Positions 32,889 through 41,403 of a DNA stretch of 64,000 nucleotides are shown here, piece after piece; the stretch's first letter is position 1; each line of letters opens with the position of its first letter. The DNA is taken from assembly GCF_010725725.1 (NCBI RefSeq), contig NZ_AP022599.1:3968001-4032000 (forward strand), given 5' to 3'. The translations under genes were made by a program, and so were the position numbers. The notes below the pieces were generated by a model that was not told the DNA's origin, made no database searches, and saw only the letters and a program-made list of their open reading frames with translations. This DNA is from Mycolicibacterium pulveris. Its GTDB lineage: Bacteria > Actinomycetota > Actinomycetes > Mycobacteriales > Mycobacteriaceae.

Positions 32889-34138
32889 CGGGGCGCACCG
32901 TCCTGCGCGCGCAGCGCTGGGCCGACGTGGCGGCGGGCGAGGTGCGCTCGCCCGCGGTGCTGGTCGTCGAGGACGACCGGATCGTCTCGGTCAATTCGGC
33001 TGAGCCGCCGCCTGATTCGGCCGTCCAGCTCGATCTCGGCGACGTCACCCTGCTGCCCGGCCTGATGGACATGGAGCTCAACCTGCTCATCGGTGGGCCG
33101 GGCGGACCCGAGGGGTTGCCGAGCCCGATGCACGGCGTGCAGGACGATCCGGTGTTTCGGACCCTGCGCGGCGCGGTCAACGCCCGCAGCACGCTGAACG
33201 CCGGGTTCACCACCGTGCGCAACCTGGGGCTGATGGTCAAGACGGGTGGCTATCTGCTCGACGTCGCGCTGCAGCGCGCCATCGACGCCGGCTGGCACGA
33301 CGGCCCGCGGATCTATCCCGCCGGCCACGCCGTCACGCCGTACGGCGGACACCTGGACCCCACCGTCTTTCAGCGGTTGGCGCCAGGCATCATGCCGCTG
33401 TCGGTCGCGGAGGGCATCGCCAACGGGGTCGACGATGTGCGGGCGTGTGTGCGCTACCAGGTTCGCCACGGCGCCAAGTTGATCAAGGTGTCGGCATCGG
33501 GCGGCGTGATGTCGCACAGCACCGCGCCCGGCGCCCAGCAGTACTCGGACGAGGAGTTCGCCGCGATCGCCGACGAGGCGCACCGGGCCGGCGTGCGGGT
33601 CGCCGCACACGCGGTGGGGGACAGCGCCATTCGCGCTTGCATTCGCGCCGGCATCGACTGCATCGAGCACGGCTTCCTGGCCAGCGACGACACCATCAAG
33701 TTGATGGCCGACACCGGCACGTTCCTGGTCTCGACGACGTATCTCACCGAGGCGATGGCCGTCGACCGCATCGCGCCGGAGCTGCGGAAGAAGGCCAACG
33801 AGGTGTTTCCCCGTGCGCAGGCCATGCTGCCGAAGGCGATTGCCGCCGGGGTGCGCGTCGCGTGCGGAACCGATGCCCCGGCGATTCCGCACGGGCAGAA
33901 CGCCAAAGAGCTCTGTGCGCTGGTCGACCGCGGTATGACGCCGATGCAGGCGCTTCGGGCGGCGACGGTGACCAGCGCGGAGCTCATCGACGCCGACGAC
34001 GAACTGGGCCGTCTCGCCCCGGGGTACCTCGCCGATATCATCGCCGTTCCGGGCGATCCTTCGGTTGACATCTCGACCACCCTTGACGTGCGATTTGTGA
34101 TGAAGGGCGGCCGCGTCTACAAGCACGACGGGAGCTAA
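32885..34138 (+). CDS. Amidohydrolase-superfamily protein with altered metal site, 417 aa
   Basis: Paralogue of 3565-4791, with the same architecture. Ligand-type residues are retained at Lys201 (LIKVSASGG), His242 (VAAHAVG), His262 (CIEHGF) and Asp330 (GTDAP). The HxH position again reads PGLMDMELNL, with Glu64 and Asn66. Thus the substitution is a feature of both module members, not a chance mutation. It overlaps the companion gene by 4 bp and is followed after 4 bp by a MarR gene. Hydrolysis of a ring or amide product of the oxygenase is plausible. Confidence 0.85.
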   Translation: MTGRTVLRAQRWADVAAGEVRSPAVLVVEDDRIVSVNSAEPPPDSAVQLDLGDVTLLPGLMDMELNLLIGGPGGPEGLPSPMHGVQDDPVFRTLRGAVNARSTLNAGFTTVRNLGLMVKTGGYLLDVALQRAIDAGWHDGPRIYPAGHAVTPYGGHLDPTVFQRLAPGIMPLSVAEGIANGVDDVRACVRYQVRHGAKLIKVSASGGVMSHSTAPGAQQYSDEEFAAIADEAHRAGVRVAAHAVGDSAIRACIRAGIDCIEHGFLASDDTIKLMADTGTFLVSTTYLTEAMAVDRIAPELRKKANEVFPRAQAMLPKAIAAGVRVACGTDAPAIPHGQNAKELCALVDRGMTPMQALRAATVTSAELIDADDELGRLAPGYLADIIAVPGDPSVDISTTLDVRFVMKGGRVYKHDGS

Positions 34139-34142
34139 CACA

Positions 34143-34613
34143 GTGGCACGACAGACGAGCATGGAACTGGTCGACAACACGCTGTGGCATCTCAAGCAGG
34201 CGTGGTACTTCGCGCTGACGGCCGTGAACGACGCGATCAGCGGCCACGGTGTCAGCACCGCGCAGATCGGTGTGCTTCGCCAGCTCGCCAACGAGCCGGG
34301 GCTCTCCGGCGCCGAGATCGCCAGGCGGCTGTTGATCAGCCCGCAGGGCGTGCAGCTGGCGCTCAAAGCGCTCGAGCAACGCGGCCTGGTCGAGCGTAAG
34401 CCCGACGCGCAGCACGCGAAGATCCTTCGGGCCTACCTCACCGAGGAGGGCGGCCACGTGGCGGCCGCGGCGGTCCGGGACGCGATCGCCGCGCACGACG
34501 CGGTGTTCGACGTGCTGACCCCCGAAGAGCAGGAAACGCTGCGAGATCTGCTGGCGCGCGTGGTGGAGAAGGGCACGGGGCACACGCTGTTCAACGACCA
34601 CATCGGCGAATGA
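34143..34613 (+). CDS. MarR-family regulator, 156 aa
   Basis: Winged helix-turn-helix: STAQIGVLRQLANEPGLSGAEIARRL, then ISPQGVQLALKALEQRGLVERKP with the wing LTEEGGHVAAAAV. This is a standard MarR fold. GTG 34143 lies 4 bp after the amidohydrolase stop, so it is the last gene of the second Rieske operon and probably gives ligand-dependent feedback on it. It ends 7 bp before the convergent TetR gene. The ligand is unknown; aromatic or phenolic acids are usual for this family. Confidence 0.9.
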   Translation: MARQTSMELVDNTLWHLKQAWYFALTAVNDAISGHGVSTAQIGVLRQLANEPGLSGAEIARRLLISPQGVQLALKALEQRGLVERKPDAQHAKILRAYLTEEGGHVAAAAVRDAIAAHDAVFDVLTPEEQETLRDLLARVVEKGTGHTLFNDHIGE

Positions 34614-34620
34614 GGCCTCA

Positions 34621-35208
34621 TCAGCCGGCGACACCGCTGAGCACGGTGCGGGTGATGGCCTCGGCGCGGGTGCGCCGAAACGCCCTGCCCTCGTTGAGGA
34701 TCGCGTAGACGATGCCGCCGACGATCGCGTCGGCGGCGGCACGGGCGGTTGCCTCGTCGAGGCCGTCGGCGGCCAACCGTGATCGCACGCTGTCGTGCAG
34801 CGGCACGCTGAACGCGGCATACATCCGCGCCTTGGTGTCCTCGTGTTCCAATCCGGCCACGGTGAGGATCCGCAGCATCGCGTTGCCGCGCGCAGTGGTG
34901 AGCGTGGTGGCCAGCCTGACCGACCATCGGGTGAGATCGCCGACGAGATCGTCGGTGTGCTCGACCGGGCGCAGGATCTTGTCGGCGTCCTCGAGCAGAA
35001 CGTCGGCGACGAGCGCGGGCCTGCTCGGCCACCAGCGGTAGATCGTCTGTTTTCCGACCCCGGCGCGGGCCGCCACGGCTTCGATGCTCAGCCCGTCGAA
35101 ACCGCGCTCCAACAACAGCTCCTTGGTGGCGGTGACGATCGCCACGCGCGACTTCTCGCTGCGACGGCGTGGAGCGCTCGCGGGGCTGGTCAATGGCCTT
35201 CTCCACAT
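34621..35208 (-). CDS. TetR-family regulator, 195 aa
   Basis: HTH region [20 protein letters not shown] then [26 protein letters not shown]; the [10 protein letters not shown] recognition helix is the common TetR/AcrR form. The C-terminal TetR_C-like domain is helical. It is divergent from the epimerase at 35322, and the intervening 19-bp inverted repeat at 35266-35284 is an excellent operator candidate. It likely represses the epimerase/double-ACAD operon and itself. Confidence 0.92.
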   Translation of the reverse strand: MWRRPLTSPASAPRRRSEKSRVAIVTATKELLLERGFDGLSIEAVAARAGVGKQTIYRWWPSRPALVADVLLEDADKILRPVEHTDDLVGDLTRWSVRLATTLTTARGNAMLRILTVAGLEHEDTKARMYAAFSVPLHDSVRSRLAADGLDEATARAAADAIVGGIVYAILNEGRAFRRTRAEAITRTVLSGVAG

Positions 35209-35265
35209 CTGTCCGGAGCTGTCCGGTCTTTACAGATGGTGCCAGCGGGATTAGTCTTTGGCAAG

Positions 35266-35284
35266 ACGAGACGGTTCGTCTCGT
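35266..35284. promoter_or_regulatory. Perfect 8+8 inverted repeat, TetR operator candidate
   Basis: ACGAGACG-GTT-CGTCTCGT is a perfect inverted repeat in the gap between the divergent TetR (start 35208) and epimerase (start 35322). Length and symmetry are typical of TetR operators. Confidence 0.7.
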
Positions 35285-35321
35285 ATGACCGAGGTGAATC
35301 GAGCATCGTGACAACGGGTGA

Positions 35322-36335
35322 ATGAAGCCGACTCCGAAGAAACTCGTCATCGGTGCCAGCGGGTTCTTGGGCTCGCACGTCACCAAACAACTGGTCGCGC
35401 GCGGCGATGACGTCCGCGTGCTGATCCGTGCCACCAGTTCCAGGCGCGGTATCGACGGGCTACCCGTCGACGTGCGATACGGCGACATCTTCGACCTGGA
35501 AAGTGTCGAGGCGGCCATGCGCGGCTGCGACGTCGTGTACTACTGCGTCGTCGACGCCCGCCCGTGGCTGCGTGACCCGACCGCGTTGTGGCGCACCAAT
35601 GTCGAGGGGCTGCGCGGGGTGCTCGACATCGCGGCACAGGCCGACCTGCACCGATTCGTGTACACGAGTTCCATCGCGACCATCGGCTTGGCCCGCAACG
35701 GGCCGGCCGATGAAAGCACCGAACACAACTGGGCCGACATCGGCGGCTACTACGTGCGCAGCCGGGTGGCCGCCGAACGGCTGGTGTTGAGCCACGCCAC
35801 CAAGAAAGGGCTTTCCGCCGTGGCGATGTGCGTGTCGAACACGTACGGTGCCGGTGACTGGTTGCCGACACCGCACGGCGGGCTCCTGTCGGCGGCGGTG
35901 CACGGCAAGATGCCCTACTACATCGACGGTTACGCGGCCGAAGTCGTCGGTGTCGAAGATGCCGCCCGCGCGATGGTGCTGGCCGGCGAGGTCGGCCGCA
36001 TCGGCGAACGCTACATCGTCTCCGAGCGGTGGATGAGCACCCGCGAGATCCACGAGATCGGTTGCCGAGCAGTGGGTGTGGAGCCGCCCCAACGTCGTGT
36101 TCCGATCCGGCTGATGTCGGCGATGAGCTATCCGAACAGCTGGATCGCCCGCCTGCGGGGCCGCGACACCCGGCTCACCCCGTTGAACATCCGGCTGATG
36201 CACATCATGACGCCGCTCGACCACTCCAAGGCCGTTCGCGAACTCGGCTGGAATCCCGCGCCGACGCCGGAGGCGATCGTGGCAGCCGCGCATTTCTTCA
36301 AACACGCCCGGCGCACCGCCAAGGAGACACTGTGA
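35322..36335 (+). CDS. NAD-dependent epimerase/dehydratase, 3-beta-HSD-like, 337 aa
   Basis: Extended SDR with Rossmann motif IGASGFLGSHV (12-18), YTSSIATIGL and a second half typical of dihydroflavonol-reductase/3-beta-hydroxysteroid-dehydrogenase relatives (SNTYGAGDWLPTPHGG). The catalytic YxxxK reads YYVRSR, with Arg replacing the usual Lys, a deviation worth noting. It stands first in a plus-strand run with a double ACAD (overlap 4 bp), an Ltp thiolase and DUF35 protein. Oxidation or reduction of a ring alcohol is the likely role. Confidence 0.85.
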   Translation: MKPTPKKLVIGASGFLGSHVTKQLVARGDDVRVLIRATSSRRGIDGLPVDVRYGDIFDLESVEAAMRGCDVVYYCVVDARPWLRDPTALWRTNVEGLRGVLDIAAQADLHRFVYTSSIATIGLARNGPADESTEHNWADIGGYYVRSRVAAERLVLSHATKKGLSAVAMCVSNTYGAGDWLPTPHGGLLSAAVHGKMPYYIDGYAAEVVGVEDAARAMVLAGEVGRIGERYIVSERWMSTREIHEIGCRAVGVEPPQRRVPIRLMSAMSYPNSWIARLRGRDTRLTPLNIRLMHIMTPLDHSKAVRELGWNPAPTPEAIVAAAHFFKHARRTAKETL

Positions 36336-38548
36336 CAGTGGCGCTCACCCCGGAGCAGCGCGAACTCGCCGGCGCCGTCACCCAGTTCGCCGCGCGGCGC
36401 GCCCCGATTGCGTCGTCGCGGGCGGCGTTCGACTCACTGGCGCAGGGTCGTCTGCCTGCGTGGTGGGACGAGTTCACCGCGACCGGGTTTCACGCCGTGC
36501 ACCTGCCGGAGCACCACGGCGGTCAGGGTGGGGAACTGCTCGACGCCGCCTGTGTGCTCGAGGCGGCCGGCAAAGCGGCGTTGGCCGGGCCGCTGCTGCC
36601 CACCGTCACCGCGGGAGCGGTCGCGCTGCTGGCCGACCCGTCGCCGACGACCGACGCCGTGCTCACCCGGCTGGCCGCCGGCGTTCCGGCCGCCCTGGTC
36701 CTGCCGCAGGACGCAAACCTCAGCGCCCACGCCGACGGCGACGGCTGGCTGGTAACCGGCACATCGGAGGTGACGGCGGGAATCTGTTCGGCCGGAGTCG
36801 CTTTGGTCGGCGCGCACACCGACGACGGCGAGACGGTGTGGCTGGCCGTCGACACCAGCGAGCCCACGGTCGCCGTCGAACCCGTCGCCGGCACCGACCT
36901 GCTCACCGACCTCGGCGCCCTCCGGCTGGCCGGACACCGGGTGTCCGGCGCGCTGGACGGCATCGACGGCGATCGTGCGCTGTTCGTCGCCGTCGCGCTG
37001 ACGGCGTGCGTGGCCGCGGGCATCGCGCAGTGGTGCGTCGAGGCCGCGACCGACCACCTGCGCACCAGGGAACAGTTCGGCACGCCGATCGGCACCTTCC
37101 AGGCGTTGCAGCACAACGCGGCGATGTTGCTGGTCAACACCGAACTGGCGAGCGCTGCGGCCTGGGACGCGGTACGCGCGGCAACGGAGCCCGTCGAACA
37201 GCACGCGATGGCCGCGGCAGGCGCCGCCCTGATGGCCGTCACCGGTTGCCCGGACCTGGTTTTGGACACGTTGACGATGTTCGGCGCCATCGGTTTCACG
37301 TGGGAGCACGATCTGCACCTGTACTGGCGACGCGCCACCAGCCTGGCCGGGTCGATCGGCACCAGAAGCGGCTGGGCCCGGCGGCTGGGGGAGGCCACGA
37401 CGACCCGCACACGCAACTTCGCCGTCGACCTCGGCGACGCCGAGGCCGGTTTCCGGGCCCAGGTCGCGGCGACCCTGGACGCGGCCGCCGCCCAGCACAA
37501 CGACGGACCGGGACGGCAAGGCGACTACGAGCACTTCGCGACCGGCCCGCAGCGCACGACCATCGCCGAGGCCGGCCTGATCGCCCCGCAATGGCCGGCC
37601 CCGTGGGGACTCGACGCCACTCCGCTGCAACAACTCATCATCGACGAAGAGTTCACCAAGCGCCCTGGATTGGTTCGGCCCTCGCTGGGCATCGCGGAAT
37701 GGATTCTGCCGTCGGTGATCCGGGCCGGCTCCCCCGCGCTGCAGGAGAAGCTGATACCCGCCACGCAGCGCGGTGAACTGGTCTGGTGCCAGCTGTTCAG
37801 CGAGCCCGGCGCGGGATCCGACCTGGCCGCGCTGGCCACGCGCGCGACCAAGGTGGACGGCGGGTGGCGGATCAACGGGCACAAGATCTGGACCTCCTCG
37901 GCACACCGAGCCGACTACGGCGCGCTGCTGGCCCGCACCGATCCGGCCGCGCGTAAACACCGCGGGATCGGCTATTTCATCGTCGACATGGCCGCAGACG
38001 GGATCGAGGTCGCCCCGATCAAACAGGCCAGCGGCGACACCGATTTCAACGAGGTGTTCCTCACCGACGTGTTCGTGCCCGACGAGATGCTGCTCGGCGA
38101 GCCGACCGGAGGATGGGGCCTGGCCATCGCCACGATGGCCGAAGAACGCTCGGCGATCAGCGGATACGTCCAATACGACAGGGCCGCGGCCCTGCGGCGC
38201 CTGGCGACCACGCCCGGCCACCGTGAGGACATGGTGCGCGAGCTCGGGGAACTCGACGCCTACGCACACGCCATCAAGGCGTTGGGCGTGCGTGAGACGC
38301 TGCGACTGCTCGACGGCGAGAGCTCGCCGGCCACGTCGAGCGTCGCCAAGGTCGCGATGAATGTGCTGCTGCGCCGCACCTTCACCGCCACCCTGGGATC
38401 GACCGGCCGACTGGCGATGGTCGCCGCCTCCGAGCCCTCGGTCGTCGAGCCGTATCTGCGGGTGCCAGCCGAGCTCATCGGCGGCGGCACCAAGGAGATT
38501 CAGCTGAACATCATCGCGCAGATGATCCTCGGCCTGCCACGCAAGTAA
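36332..38548 (+). CDS. Double-length acyl-CoA dehydrogenase (two fused ACAD domains, FadE34-like), 738 aa
   Basis: Two ACAD units in one chain. The first, to about residue 365, is the degenerate type: VHLPEHHGGQGGELL, TREQFGTPIGTFQALQH and FGAIGFTWEHDLHLYWRR. The second has the complete barrel and ending: CQLFSEPGAGSDLAALATRA, INGHKIWTSSAH, FNEVFLTDVFVP and GGGTKEIQLNIIAQMILGLPRK. It equals in one gene what 58349/59331 encode as two. M. tuberculosis FadE34 is a known double ACAD acting on a steroid side-chain CoA, so a bulky ring-bearing substrate is suggested. GTG 36332 overlaps the epimerase stop by 4 bp. Confidence 0.9.
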   Translation: MTVALTPEQRELAGAVTQFAARRAPIASSRAAFDSLAQGRLPAWWDEFTATGFHAVHLPEHHGGQGGELLDAACVLEAAGKAALAGPLLPTVTAGAVALLADPSPTTDAVLTRLAAGVPAALVLPQDANLSAHADGDGWLVTGTSEVTAGICSAGVALVGAHTDDGETVWLAVDTSEPTVAVEPVAGTDLLTDLGALRLAGHRVSGALDGIDGDRALFVAVALTACVAAGIAQWCVEAATDHLRTREQFGTPIGTFQALQHNAAMLLVNTELASAAAWDAVRAATEPVEQHAMAAAGAALMAVTGCPDLVLDTLTMFGAIGFTWEHDLHLYWRRATSLAGSIGTRSGWARRLGEATTTRTRNFAVDLGDAEAGFRAQVAATLDAAAAQHNDGPGRQGDYEHFATGPQRTTIAEAGLIAPQWPAPWGLDATPLQQLIIDEEFTKRPGLVRPSLGIAEWILPSVIRAGSPALQEKLIPATQRGELVWCQLFSEPGAGSDLAALATRATKVDGGWRINGHKIWTSSAHRADYGALLARTDPAARKHRGIGYFIVDMAADGIEVAPIKQASGDTDFNEVFLTDVFVPDEMLLGEPTGGWGLAIATMAEERSAISGYVQYDRAAALRRLATTPGHREDMVRELGELDAYAHAIKALGVRETLRLLDGESSPATSSVAKVAMNVLLRRTFTATLGSTGRLAMVAASEPSVVEPYLRVPAELIGGGTKEIQLNIIAQMILGLPRK

Positions 38549-38576
38549 GCATCACAGTCGAAACAGGGGACAACAC

Positions 38577-39785
38577 ATGGGGTTACGCGGAGAAGCAGCC
38601 ATCGTCGGTTACGTCGAGTGGGCGCCCGAACGGATGAACAAGGCGGGGCCCGCGCCGTTCACCATCGAACAGTGGGCCGAACTGTCCGCCGCCGCGCTCG
38701 CCGACGCCGGGCTGTCGGCTGAGCTGGTCAACGGCATCGTCACCTCGCATCTGGGGGAGTCGGAGATCTTCGTGCCCTCCACCGTCGCCGAATACCTCGG
38801 CGTCGGCGCCAACTTCGCCGAGCTGGTGGACCTCGGCGGTGCCAGCGCGGCCGCCATGGTGTGGCGGGCGGCGGCCGCCGTCGAACTCGGGCTCTGTGAC
38901 GTCGTGCTGTGCGCACTGCCCGCGCGCTACATCACCCACATGTCGGAGAAGAAGCCCAAACCGCTCGTCGACGCCGTGTTCTTCGGCTCCTCGAGCAACC
39001 AATACGGTTCTCCGCAGGCCGAATTCGAGATCCCCTACGGCAACCTCGGCCAGAACGGGCCGTACGGGCAGGTCGCGACCCGATATGGGGCGGTCTACGG
39101 GTACGACGAGCGCGCGATGGCCAAGATCGTGGTCGATCAGCGGGTCAACGCCAACCACACCGAGGGCGCCATCTGGAAGGACACGCCGCTGACCATCGAC
39201 GACGTTCTGGCCAGCCCCGTCATCGCCGATCCGCTGCACATGCTCGAGATCGTGATGCCGTGCGTCGGCGGCGCGGCCGTCGTGGTGGCGAACGCCGACA
39301 TCGCCAAGCGGGCGCGGAACCGGCCGGTGTGGATCAAGGGATTCGGCGAGCACGTGCCGTTCAAGACGCCGACCTATGCCGCCGATCTGCTGCACACCCC
39401 GATGGCTCAAGCCGCAGAGACCGCGTTCGCGATGACCGGTCTTGCCCGCCAGGACATGGACATGGTGTCGATCTACGACTGCTACACGATCACCGTGCTG
39501 CTGTCGCTGGAAGACGCCGGCTTCTGCGAGAAGGGCAAGGGCATGCAGTTCGTCGCCGACCACGACCTGACCTTCCGCGGCGACTTCCCGCTGAACACCG
39601 CGGGCGGCCAACTCGGGTTCGGCCAGGCGGGCCTGGCGGGCGGAATGCACCACGTCTGCGATGCCACCCGCCAGATCATGGGCCGTGCGCAGGCCGCGCA
39701 GGTCGCCGACTGCAACCGCGCGTTCGTGTCCGGCAACGGCGGAATCCTGTCCGAGCAGACCGCGCTGATCCTCGAAGGAGACTGA
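38577..39785 (+). CDS. Thiolase-like lipid-transfer protein (Ltp/SCPx type), 402 aa
   Basis: Thiolase fold but with the nucleophile region changed: where degradative thiolases have a Cys (e.g. RACGSS) this has DLGGASAAAMVW. The segment VSIYDCYTITVLLSLEDAGFCEKG and the ending FVSGNGGILSEQTALIL are typical of Ltp proteins. In the mycobacterial sterol pathway, Ltp2 with a DUF35 partner is a retro-aldolase, not a thiolase. A DUF35 gene follows after 5 bp, so a retro-aldol C-C cleavage of a side-chain beta-hydroxyacyl-CoA is inferred. Confidence 0.9.
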   Translation: MGLRGEAAIVGYVEWAPERMNKAGPAPFTIEQWAELSAAALADAGLSAELVNGIVTSHLGESEIFVPSTVAEYLGVGANFAELVDLGGASAAAMVWRAAAAVELGLCDVVLCALPARYITHMSEKKPKPLVDAVFFGSSSNQYGSPQAEFEIPYGNLGQNGPYGQVATRYGAVYGYDERAMAKIVVDQRVNANHTEGAIWKDTPLTIDDVLASPVIADPLHMLEIVMPCVGGAAVVVANADIAKRARNRPVWIKGFGEHVPFKTPTYAADLLHTPMAQAAETAFAMTGLARQDMDMVSIYDCYTITVLLSLEDAGFCEKGKGMQFVADHDLTFRGDFPLNTAGGQLGFGQAGLAGGMHHVCDATRQIMGRAQAAQVADCNRAFVSGNGGILSEQTALILEGD

Positions 39786-39790
39786 CAACC

Positions 39791-40210
39791 GTGACGACCT
39801 TTGACCGACCGATGCCGGTCAAGACCCCTACCACCGCACCGTTTTGGGACGCGCTGACTCAACACCGCATCGTCATCCAGTACTCGCCGTCCTCGGACTC
39901 CTACGTGTTCTATCCGCGGGTGCGCGCGCCCCGCACGCTCGCCGACGACCTGGAATGGCGCGAGATCTCCGGCGTGGGGACGCTGTACTCGTACACGGTG
40001 GCGCGCAGGCCCGTCGGGCCACACTTCGCCGACGCCGTGCCCCAGTTGCTGGCCATCGTCGAATGGGACGAGGGTCCGCGGTTCTCCACGGAGCTGGTCA
40101 ACGTGGACCCCGCCGATCTGCGCGTGGGCATGCGGGTGCGGCCGGTGTTCTGCGACTACCCCGAACACGACGTCACGATGCTGCGCTACGAACCGGCGCC
40201 GACCACCTGA
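39791..40210 (+). CDS. DUF35 OB-fold acyl-CoA-associated protein, 139 aa
   Basis: OB-fold protein of the DUF35 group: TAPFWDALTQHRIVIQYSPSS, then FYPRVRAPR, SGVGTLYSYTVARRPVGPHF and AIVEWDEGPRFSTELVNVDP. The usual N-terminal rubredoxin-like zinc ribbon (CxxC...CxxC) is absent: no cysteine occurs in the N-terminal 60 residues. GTG 39791 lies 5 bp after the Ltp stop, so it is the aldolase partner. DUF35 proteins carry or channel acyl-CoA for the thiolase-fold subunit. The open frame upstream lies inside the Ltp gene. Confidence 0.88.
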   Translation: MTTFDRPMPVKTPTTAPFWDALTQHRIVIQYSPSSDSYVFYPRVRAPRTLADDLEWREISGVGTLYSYTVARRPVGPHFADAVPQLLAIVEWDEGPRFSTELVNVDPADLRVGMRVRPVFCDYPEHDVTMLRYEPAPTT

Positions 40211-40254
40211 CCGGAAGCCCCGAGGTCCACGGACCGCGCCGGTCTTGAGTCAGT

Positions 40255-40268
40255 AACAAGTACTTGAT
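40255..40268. promoter_or_regulatory. Perfect match to KstR2 operator consensus
   Basis: AACAAGTACTTGAT matches the published mycobacterial KstR2 consensus AnCAAGnnCTTGnT at all fixed positions. It ends 12 bp before the ferredoxin ATG and 45 bp after the DUF35 stop. KstR2 controls late cholesterol ring degradation. No kstR2 gene is in the window. Confidence 0.75.
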
Positions 40269-40280
40269 ACTGTAGCGGCG

Positions 40281-40619
40281 ATGTCCGACGAGCTGGCGTT
40301 GAGCGACACCGCTGTGGTCGTCGACGTTCCCGACGCCGCGTGCACCACGCAGGAAGTGATGATCGAACTGGACCGCCGCACCACCACCGTGAGCTACCGC
40401 CGAGGCGACACCCTGCTTCAGTGCGCGCGCTCGGCGGCGTTGCGAGCGCCCTATTCATGCGAAATCGGTTCCTGCGGTACGTGTATCGCGCGCCTCCTCG
40501 AGGGCAGCGCCCGTATGGTCAACAACGACGTGCTCGATGACGACGAGGTCGCTGAGGGCTACATCCTGACGTGTCAGGCGTTGCCGACCAGCAGATCTGT
40601 TCGAGTGGTCTACGAGTAA
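40281..40619 (+). CDS. Plant-type [2Fe-2S] ferredoxin (KshB C-domain-like), 112 aa
   Basis: Ferredoxin ligands Cys60-x4-Cys65-x2-Cys68 (SCEIGSCGTCIA) and Cys98 (ILTCQALP) are complete. The surrounding MVNNDVLDDDEVAEGYILTCQ resembles the ferredoxin domain of 3-ketosteroid-9-alpha-hydroxylase reductase, but no FAD/NAD domain is attached. It follows a perfect KstR2-type site and leads an SDR, the third Rieske oxygenase, its companion and a TauD-like gene. It is a good candidate electron donor for the Rieske enzyme at 41404. Confidence 0.92.
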   Translation: MSDELALSDTAVVVDVPDAACTTQEVMIELDRRTTTVSYRRGDTLLQCARSAALRAPYSCEIGSCGTCIARLLEGSARMVNNDVLDDDEVAEGYILTCQALPTSRSVRVVYE

Positions 40620-40634
40620 GAGCGAAGGACAGCG

Positions 40635-41378
40635 ATGAGCCGCGTGGCAGTGGTGACCGGTGGGGCATCCGGGATGGGCGAGGCGATCTGCCACGAGCTC
40701 GGCGCGCGTGGGCACAGCGTCGCCGTGCTCGACGTCAACGACCAAGCCGCACAACGGGTAACCGAAGACCTGCGGCAAAAAGGCGTGCGGGCGCTCGGGC
40801 TGGGCACCGACGTCAGCGATCGCGCCGCGGTGGAGGACGCCTTCGCCGCCGCCCGAGCCGAACTCGGTCCGGTGCACATCCTGGTGACCAGCGCGGGCGT
40901 CGTCGACTTCAGTCCGTTCACCGACATCACCGAGTCGGCCTGGAACCGGCTCATCGCGGTCAACCTCACCGGCACGTTTCACTGCTGCCAGGTGGCGCTG
41001 CCCGACATGATCGAGGCGGGCTGGGGCCGCATAGTGATGATCTCGTCCTCGAGCGCCCAGCGCGGCTCACCGGGCATGGCGCACTACGCCGCATCCAAGG
41101 GCGCGCTGCTGTCGCTGACCAAATCGCTTGCCCGCGAATACGGACCGGTCGGGATCACCGTGAACAACATCCCACCGTCGGGCATCGAAACACCGATGCA
41201 GCATCAGAGCCAGGCGGCCGGACATCTGCCGGCGAACGACCAGATGGCCGCCAGCATCCCGCTGGGCCATCTCGGCACCGGCGACGACATCGCGGCCGCG
41301 GTCGGATTCCTGTGTTCGGAACAAGCAGGCTTCATCACCGGGCAGACCCTCGGGGTCAACGGCGGCTCGGTGATGTGA
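40635..41378 (+). CDS. Short-chain dehydrogenase/reductase, 247 aa
   Basis: Classical SDR: VVTGGASGMGEAI cofactor motif, NNxG-type SAGVVDFSPF, ISSSSAQRGSPGMAHYAASKG with Tyr and Lys of the catalytic triad, and the C-terminal FITGQTLGVNGGS. It belongs to the NAD(P)H-dependent ketone/alcohol oxidoreductases. The gene lies 15 bp after the ferredoxin and 25 bp before the Rieske gene in one run. Oxidation of the hydroxylated product or a related alcohol is plausible. Confidence 0.92.
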   Translation: MSRVAVVTGGASGMGEAICHELGARGHSVAVLDVNDQAAQRVTEDLRQKGVRALGLGTDVSDRAAVEDAFAAARAELGPVHILVTSAGVVDFSPFTDITESAWNRLIAVNLTGTFHCCQVALPDMIEAGWGRIVMISSSSAQRGSPGMAHYAASKGALLSLTKSLAREYGPVGITVNNIPPSGIETPMQHQSQAAGHLPANDQMAASIPLGHLGTGDDIAAAVGFLCSEQAGFITGQTLGVNGGSVM

Positions 41379-41403
41379 GATGAGTGTGCGATGAGGAGGT
41401 CTC

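Noticed and set aside
36434..38269. 611-codon minus-strand frame inside the double ACAD
   Set aside because: Antisense of a gene with clear ACAD motifs along its whole length; its translation is low-complexity with no family signature.
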